Origin: Glycomyces harbinensis
Lineage (GTDB): Bacteria > Actinomycetota > Actinomycetes > Mycobacteriales > Micromonosporaceae
Assembly: GCF_900101745.1 (NCBI RefSeq)
Contig: NZ_FNAD01000022.1
Location: 1 to 64,000 of the forward strand
Length of the DNA: 64,000 nt
Direction: 5' to 3'
Shown: positions 18,321-28,010 of the stretch, piece after piece
Layout of the letters: each line of letters begins with the position of its first letter
How positions within the stretch are numbered: position 1 is the first letter of the stretch
Program-made: the position numbers and the translations under genes
Notes under the pieces: model-generated
The model's database searches: none
What the model saw: only the letters and a program-made list of their open reading frames with translations
Told to the model about the DNA's origin: nothing

Positions 18321-18674
18321 ATGACGTTGTCAATCGAGACCGCCACGACCGACGCCGGGGTCGTCACCGTCGAACTGGCCGGCGAGGTCGACTACGCGAC
18401 CGCGCCCCAGATCCGCGAGACGATCACCAACGCCCTCGAAGCTGGCGGAGCCACCGCCATCCGGGTCGACGTCGCCAAGGTGACGGTCCTCGACTCCACC
18501 GGTATCGGCACCATCGTGGTGGCCTACCGGATCGCCCGTGAAATGGGCGTGGCGCTGGCGGTCGTCAATCCCAACCGCTTCATCACCCGACTGTTCACCG
18601 TCGTCGGCGCCGAGGAGCTCCTGGAAGAGCCCACCGAGACGTTCTCGAGCAAGGAGCGTTCCGCGGCCGGCTAG
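18321..18674 (+). CDS. STAS-domain anti-sigma factor antagonist (RsbV/SpoIIAA-like)
   Basis: A 117-residue single STAS domain. The phosphorylatable serine is S59 in the conserved VTVLDSTGIGTIV, so the switch is intact. Such proteins bind the unphosphorylated RsbW-type anti-sigma kinase and release a sigma factor. GGTGAG lies 5-8 nt before the ATG at 18321. No anti-sigma factor or sigma gene adjoins it; the closest candidate partner in the window is the degenerate RsbW-like protein at 28668. A hairpin terminator follows. Confidence 0.85.
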   Translation: MTLSIETATTDAGVVTVELAGEVDYATAPQIRETITNALEAGGATAIRVDVAKVTVLDSTGIGTIVVAYRIAREMGVALAVVNPNRFITRLFTVVGAEELLEEPTETFSSKERSAAG

Positions 18675-18732
18675 TCCGCGCCGCCGCTCGAACTCCACAC
18701 CGAAGTCCGCCGCCGTGCGGCGCTCAGGCCAT

Positions 18733-18763
18733 GACCGCCGGTCCCCGCTGGGGGCCGGCGGTC
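18733..18763 (+). terminator. terminator after the STAS gene
   Basis: GACCGCCGG-T-CCCC pairs with GGGG-CCGGCGGTC around a short loop, with one bulged T. Confidence 0.65.
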
Positions 18764-18891
18764 GCGTTCGCGGGCTTGCGGGAGGGCGCGAAACGCCGCT
18801 GTGGCGAACCAGACTCGGGGCCGCTTCCGCCTGCTGCGCAGCACCTTCGCATCGTCCCGAGTGATCGGCTCCGCAACGGCGTTACCGGTAC

Positions 18892-18976
18892 TACACTTTC
18901 TCCTCCCCCCGGTTACCCTTGAGTCCGGGGACTGCCGTCCCCTTCCACGCAGCGTCAAAGAAGAGGCGATTCAGTC
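18892..18976 (+). promoter_or_regulatory. possible kgd promoter and leader
   Basis: TACACT at 18892-18897 fits a -10 box; no clear -35 at 17 nt. Start would be near 18904, giving a leader of about 70 nt ending in AGAGGCG before the GTG. Apart from this and the STAS terminator, the 302-nt gap 18675-18976 shows no gene. Confidence 0.3.
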
Positions 18977-21900
18977 GTGTCGAGTGCGACTCCGGGCAAT
19001 CCGTTGACCGATTTCGGTGCCAATGAATGGCTGGTCAACGAGATGTATGAGCGTTACCGCGAAAACCCCGACAGTGTGAGCGCCGGGTGGCGCGAGTTCT
19101 TCGGCGGCGATCCGCAGGCCACGCAGTTCGGCGACGAGCGGCCGTCCGCGAACGGGGCGAAGAGCGAGCCGGTCCCGGCGGCGCCCGCCGCCGCCGAGAA
19201 GCCGGTCGAGGCCGCCCCGAAGCCGGCCCCCGAGCCGAAGCCGGAGCCCGCTCCCGTCCCTGCCGCTGCGGCACCCGCACCAGTCTCACCGAAGAAGGCG
19301 GACCCCGTCGTGAACGAACCCGGCACCAAGCCGCTCAAAGGCGTCGCGGCCAAGGTAGCCCAGAACATGGACGCTTCCCTGGAGATCCCCACCGCGACCT
19401 CGGTGCGGGCGGTCCCCGCGAAGCTCCTGTTCGACAACCGGATCGTCATCAACAACCACCTCAAGCGCGGCCAGGGCGGGAAGGTCTCCTTCACGCACCT
19501 CATCGGCTACGCGCTGGTGCAGGCGGTCAAGGCCCACCCGGGCATGAACGCCTCCTACAAGGAGGTCGACGGCAAGCCGCAGCTCGTCACCCCCGAGCAC
19601 GTGAACCTCGGCCTCGCGATCGACCTCGCCAAGCCCGACGGCACCCGCACACTCGTGGTGCCCTCGATCAAGAACTGCGAGTCGATGGACTTCCGCGAGT
19701 TCTGGCAGGCCTACGAGGACCTGGTCCGCAAGGCCCGCGGCAACAAGCTGACCATGGAGGACCACGCCGGGGCGACGCTGACGCTGACCAACCCCGGCGG
19801 CATCGGCACCGTCCACTCCGTGCCGCGTCTGATGAAGGGCCAGGGCCTCATCGTCGGCGTCGGCGCCATGGAGGTGCCCGCCGAGTTCGCCGGAGCCTCC
19901 GACGAGACCCTCTCCGACCTGGGCGTCTCCCGGATCATGACCGTGACGTCGACCTACGACCACCGGATCATCCAGGGCGCCGAGTCCGGCCAGTTCCTCG
20001 CCACGCTGCACCGGCTGCTGCTGGGCGACGGCTTCTTCGACGAGGTCTTCCGCTCGCTGCTGATCCCCTACGAGCCCGTGCGCTGGGTCCGCGACGTCTC
20101 CAAGACGCACGAGGGCCAGATCGACAAGAACGCCCGCGTCATCGAGCTCATCCACGCCTACCGGGTCCGCGGCCACCTCATGGCCGACACGAACCCGCTG
20201 CACTACGAGATCCGCCGCCACCCCGACCTCGACATCCTGTCGCACGGCCTCACCCTGTGGGACCTGGACCGGACCTTCCCGGTCGGCGGCTTCGCCGGGC
20301 AGCAGCGCATGAAGCTGCGCGACATCCTCGGCGTCCTGCGCGACTCGTACTGCCGCCGCATGGGCGTGGAGTACATGCACATCCAAGACCCCGAGGAGCG
20401 CGCCTGGCTCCAGCGCCGCATCGAGGTCCCGTTCGAGAAGCCGAAGGTCGAGGAGCAGAAGCACATCCTCGGCCGCCTCAACGCCGCCGAGGCGTTCGAG
20501 ACGTTCCTCCAGACGAAGTTCGTCGGCCAGAAGCGCTTCTCCCTCGAAGGCGGCGAGTCGCTCATCCCGCTGCTGGACCGCGTCCTCAACGAGGCCGCCG
20601 GCGCCGAGATCGACGAGGTCGTCATCGGCATGCCCCACCGCGGGCGCCTCAACGTCCTGGCCAACATCGTCGGCAAGAAGCTCTCCAAGATCTTCACCGA
20701 GTTCGAGGGGCACATCGACCCCAAGAGCATCGGCGGCTCCGGCGACGTCAAGTACCACCTGGGCCTGACCGGCAAGTTCACCTCCCCCGACGGGAAGTCC
20801 GAGACCGTCGTGTCGGTCGCGGCCAACCCCTCGCACCTGGAGGCCGTCAACCCGGTCCTCGAAGGCATCGTCCGCGCCAAGCAGGACCGCCTCAACCTGG
20901 GCGAGCAGGGCTTCACCGTCATGCCCGTGGCGATCCACGGCGACGCGGCCTTCGCGGGCCAGGGCGTCGTGGCCGAGACGCTGAACCTCTCGCAGCTGCG
21001 CGGCTACCGCACCGGCGGCACCGTCCACGTCGTGTGCAACAACCAGGTCGGCTTCACCACCGCCCCGACGCACTCGCGCTCGAGCCTGTACTGCACCGAC
21101 GTCGCCCGCATGATCCAGGCGCCGATCTTCCACGTCAACGGGGACGACCCCGAGGCCGTGTGCGAGGTCGCCAAGCTCGCGTTCGCCTACCGCCAGCAGT
21201 TCCGCAAGGACGTCGTCATCGACATGGTCTGCTACCGGCGCCGCGGGCACAACGAGGGCGACGACCCGAAGATGACCAACCCGCAGATGTACGAGGTCAT
21301 CGACGGCAAGCAGTCCGTCCGCAAGCTCTACACCAGGGCGCTCATCGGACGCGGCGACATCACCATGGAGGACGCCGAAGAGGCCCTCGCCGACTACCAG
21401 GCGCAGCTCGAGCGGGTCTTCCGCGAGACCAAGGAGGCCCTGTCGGGCCAGACCGGTCCGCTGCCGTGGCGCCACCAGCCCGAACCGGTGGCCGACATCG
21501 ACACCGCCGTGGACGCCGAGACGATCGCGATGATCGGCAAGGCCCACACCACGCTCCCCGAAGGCTTCGCGCCGCACAAGGCGGTCCGCCGGGTCCTGGA
21601 GAAGCGCAGCGAAATGTCCGTCTCGGGCACCGTCGACTGGGCCTTCGCCGAGACCCTCGCGTTCGGCTCGCTCCTGATGCAGGGCAAGGCCGTCCGCCTC
21701 GCCGGGCAGGACTCGCGCCGCGGCACCTTCGTGCAGCGCCACGCCGTCGTCATCGACCAGGCCACCGGCGACGAGTACACGCCGCTCGCGCACCTGGGCG
21801 AGCGCACCGCGAAGTTCTTCATCTACGACTCGCTCCTGAGCGAGTTCGCGGCCCTGGGCTTCGAATACGGCTACTCGGTCGAGAACCCCGAGATGCTGGT

Positions 21901-22675
21901 CGCCTGGGAGGCCCAGTTCGGCGACTTCGTCGACGGCGCCCAGACCATCATCGACGAGTTCATCTCCTCGGGCGAGGCCAAGTGGAGCCAGCACTCCGGG
22001 GTGACCCTGCTGCTCCCCCACGGCCACGAGGGCGCCGGACCGGACCACACGTCCGGCCGCATCGAGCGGTTCCTCCAGCTGTGCGCCGACGAGAACATGC
22101 GCGTGGTCAACTCCACGAGCCCGGCCAACTACTTCCACCTGCTGCGCCGCCAGGCCCTCGACCCGGTCAAGAAGCCGCTGGTCGTGTTCACGCCGAAGTC
22201 ACTGCTGCGCCACAAGGCCGCGGTCAGCCAGCTCGACGAGTTCACCGGCGGCCGCTTCCACCCGGTCATGCACGACCCGGCCGTCGCCGACGGCCGGATC
22301 CGGGCCGAGGACGTCAAGCGGGTCCTGCTGTGCTCGGGCAAGGTCTACTACGACCTGGCCGCCGCCCGCCAGAACCGCGGCGTCACCGACACCGCGATCC
22401 TGCGCGTCGAGCAGCTCTACCCGCTGCCGGCCGAGGAGCTCAAGAGCGCCCTCGGCGCGTTCCCGAACGCGACCGACACCGCTTGGGTCCAGGAGGAGCC
22501 GGCGAACCAGGGCGCCTGGTCGCACATCGCGCTCAACCTGCTCGAGCAGCTCGGCGGGGTCCACCTGCGCCGCATCTCCCGCCCGGCCGCCGCCGCGCCG
22601 TCCACCGGCTCGCCGAAGGTCCACGAGGTCGAGCAGCAGGCGCTGGTCGACGTGGCGGTCCCGCAGCCGCAGTAG
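18977..22675 (+). CDS. kgd: multifunctional 2-oxoglutarate decarboxylase/dehydrogenase Kgd (E2-E1 fusion)
   Basis: A 1232-residue actinobacterial fusion. Residues 1-45 are the SucA N-terminal segment ([20 protein letters not shown]), and about 50-110 are a Pro/Ala/Glu linker. About 110-350 form a dihydrolipoyl-acyltransferase domain without a lipoyl domain (active-site His in [11 protein letters not shown]). About 370-1232 are the thiamine-diphosphate E1 with [71 protein letters not shown] and [15 protein letters not shown]. It converts 2-oxoglutarate in the TCA cycle, giving succinyl-CoA with partner E2/E3 or succinic semialdehyde alone. The GTG start follows AGAGGCG. The 950-residue antisense ORF is a codon-bias shadow. 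Confidence 0.96.
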   Translation: MSSATPGNPLTDFGANEWLVNEMYERYRENPDSVSAGWREFFGGDPQATQFGDERPSANGAKSEPVPAAPAAAEKPVEAAPKPAPEPKPEPAPVPAAAAPAPVSPKKADPVVNEPGTKPLKGVAAKVAQNMDASLEIPTATSVRAVPAKLLFDNRIVINNHLKRGQGGKVSFTHLIGYALVQAVKAHPGMNASYKEVDGKPQLVTPEHVNLGLAIDLAKPDGTRTLVVPSIKNCESMDFREFWQAYEDLVRKARGNKLTMEDHAGATLTLTNPGGIGTVHSVPRLMKGQGLIVGVGAMEVPAEFAGASDETLSDLGVSRIMTVTSTYDHRIIQGAESGQFLATLHRLLLGDGFFDEVFRSLLIPYEPVRWVRDVSKTHEGQIDKNARVIELIHAYRVRGHLMADTNPLHYEIRRHPDLDILSHGLTLWDLDRTFPVGGFAGQQRMKLRDILGVLRDSYCRRMGVEYMHIQDPEERAWLQRRIEVPFEKPKVEEQKHILGRLNAAEAFETFLQTKFVGQKRFSLEGGESLIPLLDRVLNEAAGAEIDEVVIGMPHRGRLNVLANIVGKKLSKIFTEFEGHIDPKSIGGSGDVKYHLGLTGKFTSPDGKSETVVSVAANPSHLEAVNPVLEGIVRAKQDRLNLGEQGFTVMPVAIHGDAAFAGQGVVAETLNLSQLRGYRTGGTVHVVCNNQVGFTTAPTHSRSSLYCTDVARMIQAPIFHVNGDDPEAVCEVAKLAFAYRQQFRKDVVIDMVCYRRRGHNEGDDPKMTNPQMYEVIDGKQSVRKLYTRALIGRGDITMEDAEEALADYQAQLERVFRETKEALSGQTGPLPWRHQPEPVADIDTAVDAETIAMIGKAHTTLPEGFAPHKAVRRVLEKRSEMSVSGTVDWAFAETLAFGSLLMQGKAVRLAGQDSRRGTFVQRHAVVIDQATGDEYTPLAHLGERTAKFFIYDSLLSEFAALGFEYGYSVENPEMLVAWEAQFGDFVDGAQTIIDEFISSGEAKWSQHSGVTLLLPHGHEGAGPDHTSGRIERFLQLCADENMRVVNSTSPANYFHLLRRQALDPVKKPLVVFTPKSLLRHKAAVSQLDEFTGGRFHPVMHDPAVADGRIRAEDVKRVLLCSGKVYYDLAAARQNRGVTDTAILRVEQLYPLPAEELKSALGAFPNATDTAWVQEEPANQGAWSHIALNLLEQLGGVHLRRISRPAAAAPSTGSPKVHEVEQQALVDVAVPQPQ

Positions 22676-22689
22676 CGAAGACGAGAACG

Positions 22690-22717
22690 ACGGGGGAGGC
22701 TCGCGCCTCCCCCGTTT
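22690..22717 (+). terminator. terminator after kgd
   Basis: A perfect 11-bp stem (ACGGGGGAGGC) with loop TCGC, followed by TTT. Confidence 0.8.
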
Positions 22718-22794
22718 CGCGTCCCCGGGCGGCGGGAACGGGACCTGGGGCGCCACACCCGCCACACTGGTAGTGGTTTCATGTATTCACACTC

Positions 22795-22822
22795 TTGACT
22801 CCTGTGATGAGAGCGATAACAA
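22795..22822 (+). promoter_or_regulatory. promoter with overlapping LacI-family operator for the sugar ABC operon
   Basis: TTGACT (22795-22800) and TAACAA (22817-22822) are 16 nt apart. Overlapping the -10, TGAGAGCGATAACA (22808-22821) fits TGNNANCGNTNNCA, the general pattern of LacI-family operators. A LacI-type repressor bound here would block RNA polymerase until inducer sugar is present. No lacI-like gene is in the window. Confidence 0.55.
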
Positions 22823-22828
22823 TGACGG

Positions 22829-22853
22829 GACGGCCCACCCTCACCGGGCCGTC
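22829..22853 (+). promoter_or_regulatory. hairpin in the 5' UTR of the sugar ABC operon
   Basis: GACGGCCC pairs with GGGCCGTC around a 9-nt loop, between the promoter and the ribosome-binding site. It may stabilise the mRNA. Confidence 0.35.
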
Positions 22854-22885
22854 TTGACAAAGAATCACATTGGAGTGATGCATTC

Positions 22886-24208
22886 ATGCCGAACCATCCC
22901 TCGCCACCTGGCCCCTTCTCCAGGCGGGCGCTCCTCACCGGCACGGCGGCGGCCGCCGGGATCGGCCTGGCAGGATGCGGTTCCGCGTCCGAGGCGTTCA
23001 GCGATCAGACCACGGTCAAGCAGTGGAACCTGCTCGCCGGCTCCGACGGCGCCATCATGACCTCCATGCACGACCAGTTCATGGAAGAGACCGGGACCAA
23101 CCTCAAGGCCACCACGTTCGCCTGGGGCACCCCGTTCTACACCAAGCTCGTCATGGGCGCCTCGGGCGGCAACGCCGCCGACGTCGCCACCATCCACCTC
23201 TCGCGGCTCGAGAGCCTCTCCCCCGCGACCCTGCTCGACGCGATCGAACTCGACGAGCTCATCGACGCGGGCCTCGACCCCGAGGACTTCCCGCCCTCGA
23301 TCTGGGAACGCTGCTTCGTCGACGACCGGATCTACGCCGTGCCGATCGACACCCACGCCCTGGTCAACTACTACAACCGCGGCATCTGTGCGGAGGCCGG
23401 CGTCCTCAACGCCGACGGCACGCTGTTGGAGACCCACGGCGTCGAGGAGTACTTCGACCTCCTGCGCGCCGTCAAGGACGTCACCGGCGAGTACGGCACC
23501 TCGCTCGACACGAACGCCGGCTGGCGGCAGTTCTGGGCCTGGTACCGCCAGCAGGACGGCGAGTGGACCTTCCACGAGGACGGGTTCGAACTCGACGACG
23601 ACAAGGCGTTCAACGCCATCGACACCATCTACCGCATGGCCGAAGAGGGCCTGTGCCCGCGCATCTCCGACGGCGGCGCGACCGCGGCCAACTTCGAGAA
23701 CGGCCTCGGCGGCCTCGTCCAGGTCGGCAACTGGGAGATCACCCGCTTCCGGGCGTTCAGCGAGGCCAACGGCCTCGACTTCTCCATGGCCGAGATGCCC
23801 GACTTCTTCGGCAACCGCCGCACGCAGGGCGACTGTCACTCCTACGTGCTGCCCCGCCACAACAGCTGGAACCCCGAGGTCCGGGCCGCCACGATCGAGT
23901 ACGTCTCCTGGATGCTCCAGCACAGCTTCGAGTGGGGAGCGGGGGCCGGGCACACCCCGGCGTACCTGCCGGTCACCGAGAGCGCCGAGTACCAGGAGCT
24001 GGAGCCCAACGCCGAGTACTCGGGCGTGGTGGACAACGTCCAGTTCGACCCCAAGGTCTGGTTCGCCGGCTCGGCGGCGCGCCTGCCGGACGAGGTGGCC
24101 GCGGTGCTCGCCGGCGTGTACGCGGGCAACACCGACCCCGAAGCCGCGCTCGAGGGCATCAAGGAGCTCGCGCAGACGCTGGTCGAACTCCCCAACCCGA
24201 TCGATTAG
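22886..24208 (+). CDS. sugar ABC transporter substrate-binding lipoprotein
   Basis: A 440-residue family-1 (maltose/oligosaccharide type) binding protein. The N-terminus carries twin Arg (SRRALLTGTAAAAGIGLAGC) with the lipobox LAGC, so it may be exported by Tat and lipid-anchored. The mature part shows VKQWNLLAGSDG, AADVATIHLSRL, FVDDRIYAVPIDTHALVNYY and LVQVGNWEITRF, typical of extracellular solute-binding proteins. GGAG lies 10 nt before the ATG. It starts a three-gene operon with two permeases. The exact sugar is unknown. Confidence 0.9.
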   Translation: MPNHPSPPGPFSRRALLTGTAAAAGIGLAGCGSASEAFSDQTTVKQWNLLAGSDGAIMTSMHDQFMEETGTNLKATTFAWGTPFYTKLVMGASGGNAADVATIHLSRLESLSPATLLDAIELDELIDAGLDPEDFPPSIWERCFVDDRIYAVPIDTHALVNYYNRGICAEAGVLNADGTLLETHGVEEYFDLLRAVKDVTGEYGTSLDTNAGWRQFWAWYRQQDGEWTFHEDGFELDDDKAFNAIDTIYRMAEEGLCPRISDGGATAANFENGLGGLVQVGNWEITRFRAFSEANGLDFSMAEMPDFFGNRRTQGDCHSYVLPRHNSWNPEVRAATIEYVSWMLQHSFEWGAGAGHTPAYLPVTESAEYQELEPNAEYSGVVDNVQFDPKVWFAGSAARLPDEVAAVLAGVYAGNTDPEAALEGIKELAQTLVELPNPID

Positions 24209-24230
24209 AACGATTCAAGGGACCTCTCTC

Positions 24231-25169
24231 ATGACTACTGAAACCGAAACGCCGGCCGCGGCGCCGACGGCGGAGCAACCGCCGCCCCCGGCCGCGCGGG
24301 CGCCCAGGCGCCGCTCGTGGCTGGGCCTGTGGTTCGTCCTGCCGTTCGCCGCCGTCTACGCGGTCTTCATGCTCTGGCCGATGCTGCTCGGCCTGTACTA
24401 CTCCTTCACCGACAAGAGCCTCACCGGCCGCCCGGTCTCCTGGATCGGCCTGGAGAACTGGTCGGAGGCCTTCGGCGACGCCAAGGCCTGGGACTCGCTG
24501 TGGAACACCGCGTGGTTCACGATCCTCAGCACCCCGCCCCTGGTGGTCCTCGGCCTCGCGTTCGCGCTCCTGGCCCACCGCGCCCGCAAGCTCGGCTGGT
24601 TCCTGCGGCTGTCCTTCTTCGCGCCGTTCGTCATCCCCGTCTCGGTCGTCACCATGGTCTGGCTCTGGATGTACCAGCCGGCCGGCGGCCTCATCAACCA
24701 CTACCTCGGCGAATGGGGCCTGGGAGGGGACCGCCTGTGGGCGTTCCAGGCCGAGTCGATGGGCTCGGTCGTCATCACCACGGTGTGGTGGACCCTCGGC
24801 TTCAACTTCCTGCTCTACCTCGCGGCGCTCCAGACCATCCCCCAGGAGGTCTACGAGGCCGCCGACATCGACGGCGCCAACGCGTTCCAGAAGCTGTGGG
24901 GCATCACCCTGCCGCTGCTGGGGCGCACCACCGCGCTCGTCGTCGTGCTCCAGCTGATCGCCTCGCTGCGCATCTTCGACCAGTACTACCTGATGGCCGG
25001 GGGCGCCTCCAACCTGTCGCCGGAGAACGTCTTCATCCAGTACATCTACAACTCCGGGTTCGTCGGATTCCGGGTCGGCTACGCCTCGGCCCTGTCCTAC
25101 ATCCTCTTCTTCTTCATCCTGCTCGTCGCCCTCGTCCAGTTCCGCCTGATGTCGAGGAGGGAGGATTAA
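24231..25169 (+). CDS. sugar ABC transporter permease, MalF-type
   Basis: A 312-residue permease with six helices after a 30-residue Pro/Ala-rich N-terminus. The cytoplasmic EAA loop is present (YEAADIDGANAFQKLWGITLPLL), the site where the ATPase docks. Further helices include LFWF/LPFAAVYAVFML and ILFFFILLVALVQF. AAGGGACC precedes the ATG at 24231. It lies 22 nt after the binding-protein stop and its TAA is 1 nt before the next permease start. Confidence 0.9.
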   Translation: MTTETETPAAAPTAEQPPPPAARAPRRRSWLGLWFVLPFAAVYAVFMLWPMLLGLYYSFTDKSLTGRPVSWIGLENWSEAFGDAKAWDSLWNTAWFTILSTPPLVVLGLAFALLAHRARKLGWFLRLSFFAPFVIPVSVVTMVWLWMYQPAGGLINHYLGEWGLGGDRLWAFQAESMGSVVITTVWWTLGFNFLLYLAALQTIPQEVYEAADIDGANAFQKLWGITLPLLGRTTALVVVLQLIASLRIFDQYYLMAGGASNLSPENVFIQYIYNSGFVGFRVGYASALSYILFFFILLVALVQFRLMSRRED

Positions 25170-25170
25170 C

Positions 25171-26058
25171 ATGACCGCCTTGCAAACGAGGACGCCCTCC
25201 TCCGAGACCGGACCGCGCACCGTCAAGCGCAGGCGCGGCAGGATCACGGCCGGGACGGCGCTGGTCTACTTCGCGGCCTTCTTCCTGGCCGTGCTGTGGC
25301 TGGTGCCCCTGCTGTGGGCGCTGTCCACCTCGTTCAAGACCGAGACCGAGGCCAGCCTCGGCCAGCCCATCCGGTGGATCCCCGACGAGTGGTCCGTCGA
25401 GGGGTACCGGGTCCTGTTCGAACGCGGCGACCACGTCATGTGGATGATCAACTCCACACTGGTCTCCGTGATCGTCACGGTGCTGACCCTGGTGCTGTGC
25501 GTGCTCGCCGCGTACGGCTTCTCGCGGCTCGACTTCCCCGGCAAGAAGGTCGTCTACGCGGTGATCCTGGCCGGGATCATGGTGCCGCAGCAGGCGCTCA
25601 TCATCCCGATGTTCGACGTCGTCAGCGCCCTGCGGATGGTCGACACCTACTGGGGCCTCGCGCTGCCGCAGGTGGTCGCCCCGGTGATGATCTTCATCCT
25701 GAAGCGGTTCTTCGACGCCATCCCCCGCGACTACGAGGAGGCCGCCCGCATCGACGGCGCCGGACACCTGCGGACGCTGTGGAGCGTCATCCTGCCGCTG
25801 TCGGGCCCGATCCTCGCCGCCGTCGGCATCTTCACGTTCATCGGGTCGTGGAACAACTTCCTGTGGCCGCTGCTGGTCGCCAACGACCCGTCGATCATGA
25901 CCCTGCCGGTCGGCCTGGGCGTCGTCGCCGGGGGCTACGGCCTCCTGTACGCCCAGAACATGGCCGCCGCCGTCCTGGGCGCGCTGCCGCTCTTGATCGT
26001 CTTCATGCTGTTCCAGAAGCAGATCGTCAAGGGCGTCGCCGGCGTCGGCCTGAAGTAG
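25171..26058 (+). CDS. sugar ABC transporter permease, MalG-type
   Basis: A 295-residue six-helix permease. Motifs: LVPLLWALSTSFKTETEA near the first loop, YGFSRLDFPGKK, and the EAA loop YEEAARIDGAGHLRTLWSVI. GGAGGATTAAC directly before the ATG is the ribosome site and overlaps the previous stop. No ATP-binding subunit follows; the operon ends in a terminator. In many actinomycetes such importers share one MsiK-type ATPase encoded elsewhere, which is the likely case here. Confidence 0.9.
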   Translation: MTALQTRTPSSETGPRTVKRRRGRITAGTALVYFAAFFLAVLWLVPLLWALSTSFKTETEASLGQPIRWIPDEWSVEGYRVLFERGDHVMWMINSTLVSVIVTVLTLVLCVLAAYGFSRLDFPGKKVVYAVILAGIMVPQQALIIPMFDVVSALRMVDTYWGLALPQVVAPVMIFILKRFFDAIPRDYEEAARIDGAGHLRTLWSVILPLSGPILAAVGIFTFIGSWNNFLWPLLVANDPSIMTLPVGLGVVAGGYGLLYAQNMAAAVLGALPLLIVFMLFQKQIVKGVAGVGLK

Positions 26059-26073
26059 GCTCCCCCCGGTGAA

Positions 26074-26107
26074 AGAGGCGGGACGCGAAGGTTCGCGTCC
26101 CGCCTCT
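26074..26107. terminator. bidirectional terminator after the sugar ABC operon
   Basis: A perfect 16-bp stem (AGAGGCGGGACGCGAA) with a 2-nt nominal loop, between convergent genes. Confidence 0.85.
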
Positions 26108-26150
26108 CGGCGTCCTCACCGCGGCGTCCGCCGCCTCAGATCCGGCGCTG

Positions 26151-26645
26151 TCACAGCACCCCTTCCTTGGCCAGGCACGAGGCCGGCGCGTAGCCGACCG
26201 CGTCGCCGGACTGGATCCGGATCCACTCGGTCTCCCACTGCAGGCCGCCGCAGCCGATCGTCTTGCCGCCCTCGACCGCGTCGCACGCCCCGTTGACCCC
26301 GGTGTGGTTGTGCAGGCGGATGAGGCGCCGCGCGCCCATGTCGGTCTCGGTGAAGATCGAGACGCCGAACGTCGCCTTCACGGTGTACCTGCACGTCAGC
26401 AATTGCTCCTGGCCCCAGCCCTCGGAGAGGATCGCGTGCTGCGCCGCGATCGGGCGCGCCTCGGTCCCCGAGGCGCCCGACCCGGCGCCCTCGGACGCGA
26501 CGCTCTCCCCGTGCCTGGCCAGGGCGATGGCCACGACCATGATGGCCGCCGCGATCGCGACCCGCACCAAGAGCTTCTTGGTGACGCCCCACGTGCTTCC
26601 GGCGGCGGACTTGAGCCCGCCCTTGACCCGACCCATAACCGACAT
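26151..26645 (-). CDS. hypothetical membrane-anchored protein with extracytoplasmic Cys-containing domain
   Basis: A 164-residue protein not assigned to a known family. A short basic N-terminus is followed by one helix (LLVRVAIAAAIMVVAIALA, about residues 27-45), then a linker rich in Gly/Ser/Glu and an outer domain of about 105 residues with four cysteines (TCRYTV, GACDAV, IGCGGL, ASCLAK) that may pair as disulfides. The segment WIRIQSGDAVGYAPASCLA resembles the end of an SH3-like fold. GGGGAGAAG lies about 11 nt before the ATG. Convergent with the sugar ABC operon. Confidence 0.6.
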   Translation of the reverse strand: MSVMGRVKGGLKSAAGSTWGVTKKLLVRVAIAAAIMVVAIALARHGESVASEGAGSGASGTEARPIAAQHAILSEGWGQEQLLTCRYTVKATFGVSIFTETDMGARRLIRLHNHTGVNGACDAVEGGKTIGCGGLQWETEWIRIQSGDAVGYAPASCLAKEGVL

Positions 26646-26861
26646 GGCCGCTTCTCCCCTTGCCCTCGGCGCTCGAAACCCCGTTGGCGAGCGCTCGGCG
26701 TGATGCCGGCGGGCGCAGGCGCGCACCGCGGTGACATCCATTACAGGGTGAGGGCGCCGGGGCCGGCCGGAGGCCGAACCGGCCAGAAACCGGCCCCACT
26801 GTCGCTCATTTGACGCGGCCGCGGTTACGGCCGTGTGGTTCGCGGCGGGTCGACGGACCCC

Positions 26862-27821
26862 TTAGCGCAGCACGACGACCTTCCCGAACGAGTCGCCCGA
26901 GGCGAGCCGTCGCAGGGCCTGCTCGGCGTCCTCGAGCGCGTGGGTCGAGTCCACGACCGGCCGCAGGCCGCTCTCGGCGCAGAACAGGAGCAGTTCGACC
27001 AGCTCCTCGCGGGTGCCCATGGTCGAGCCGAGGATCTCCAGCTGCTTGAAGAAGACGTGGCGCATGTCGACCTTCGGCGCATGGCCGCCGGTGACACCGC
27101 AGTTGACCAGGCGCCCGCCCGGTTTGAGCGACTTGATCGAGTGCTCCATGACCGGCTCGCCGACCGAGTCGATCACGACGTCCACCCGTTCGGGCAGGCG
27201 GCCGTTCGCCTCGACGGGGACCGCGCCGAGCTCGGCGGCCCGCTCGCGGCGCTCGGGGCTGCGCCCGGTGGCGTACACGCGGGCGCCGAGGGCCTTCGCC
27301 AGGACGATCGCGGCGGTCGCGACGCCGCCGCCGGTGCCCTGGACCAGCACGGCGCCGCCGGCGGGCAGCCGGCCCCGCGTGGTGAGCATCCGCCAGGCGG
27401 TGAGGTACGCGGTCGGCAGGCACGCGGCCTCGGCCGCGCTCCAGCCCTTCGGGACCGACAGGAGGTTGCGCGCGGGCACCGAGACGTACTCGGCGAGCGT
27501 CCCCGGGTGGAGCTCAGACAGGAGCGTCCGCTTCGGATCGAGCGTCTCGTCCTTGAGCGAGGCGTCGGCGATGACGGGGTAGACGACGACCTCGTCCCCC
27601 GATTCGGTGCGCCCGACGGCGTCGGTGCCGAGGATCATCGGGCACTGCTCGGCGCGCAGGCCCACGCCCGCGAGCGACCAGAGGTCGTGGTGGTTGATCG
27701 AGGCGGCGACGAGCTCGACGCGCGTCCAGTCCTCGGGCACGGCCGGGGGTTCGATCTCACCCACCGAAAGGGCCGAGAAGGGGTCTTCGGGGTTCACGTT
27801 GCGGGCGTAGGCGGCGAGCAT
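26862..27821 (-). CDS. zinc-type alcohol dehydrogenase-like (MDR) oxidoreductase
   Basis: A 319-residue medium-chain dehydrogenase/reductase. The GroES-like half carries SINHHDLWSLAG and GTDAVGRTESGDEV. The Rossmann half carries VLVQGTGGGVATAAIVLAKA and DVVIDSVGEPVMEHSIKSLK. The catalytic zinc cysteines of true alcohol dehydrogenases are not evident, so it is closer to quinone-reductase-like members. GGAGG is 8 nt before ATG 27821. It is divergent from sodN with a 189-nt shared upstream region. A GC-rich inverted repeat at about 26759-26797 may terminate it. Substrate unknown. Confidence 0.82.
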   Translation of the reverse strand: MLAAYARNVNPEDPFSALSVGEIEPPAVPEDWTRVELVAASINHHDLWSLAGVGLRAEQCPMILGTDAVGRTESGDEVVVYPVIADASLKDETLDPKRTLLSELHPGTLAEYVSVPARNLLSVPKGWSAAEAACLPTAYLTAWRMLTTRGRLPAGGAVLVQGTGGGVATAAIVLAKALGARVYATGRSPERRERAAELGAVPVEANGRLPERVDVVIDSVGEPVMEHSIKSLKPGGRLVNCGVTGGHAPKVDMRHVFFKQLEILGSTMGTREELVELLLFCAESGLRPVVDSTHALEDAEQALRRLASGDSFGKVVVLR

Positions 27822-28010
27822 CGGGTTGACCTCCGGTCTTGGCGCAGCTGGCGAGCCGTCGATTGGCAGAGCGTCGATCTCACTGTCCATCATGGTGTTC
27901 GGTGAGAAACAGTGTCGCGTCCCTAACTCTAGGGGCCGGGCCGAAATCGGCCTCCGGAGAGGTAGGGTCGGCGGTGGAATCACAACCCAACCAAAGAAGC
28001 TGGAGGGGCT

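Noticed and set aside
19286-22138. 950-residue open frame antisense to kgd
   Set aside because: Low-complexity Val/Gly/Asp/Arg composition typical of the reverse strand of a high-GC gene; no motif.
22854-22882. Consensus TTGACA as a second promoter before the sugar-binding-protein gene
   Set aside because: No -10 box at 16-18 nt, and the start site would fall inside the ribosome-binding site; the upstream pair at 22795-22822 fits better.
27822-28010. Nur (nickel regulator) box upstream of sodN
   Set aside because: No TTGCAA-type inverted repeat with 5-nt spacing could be found.
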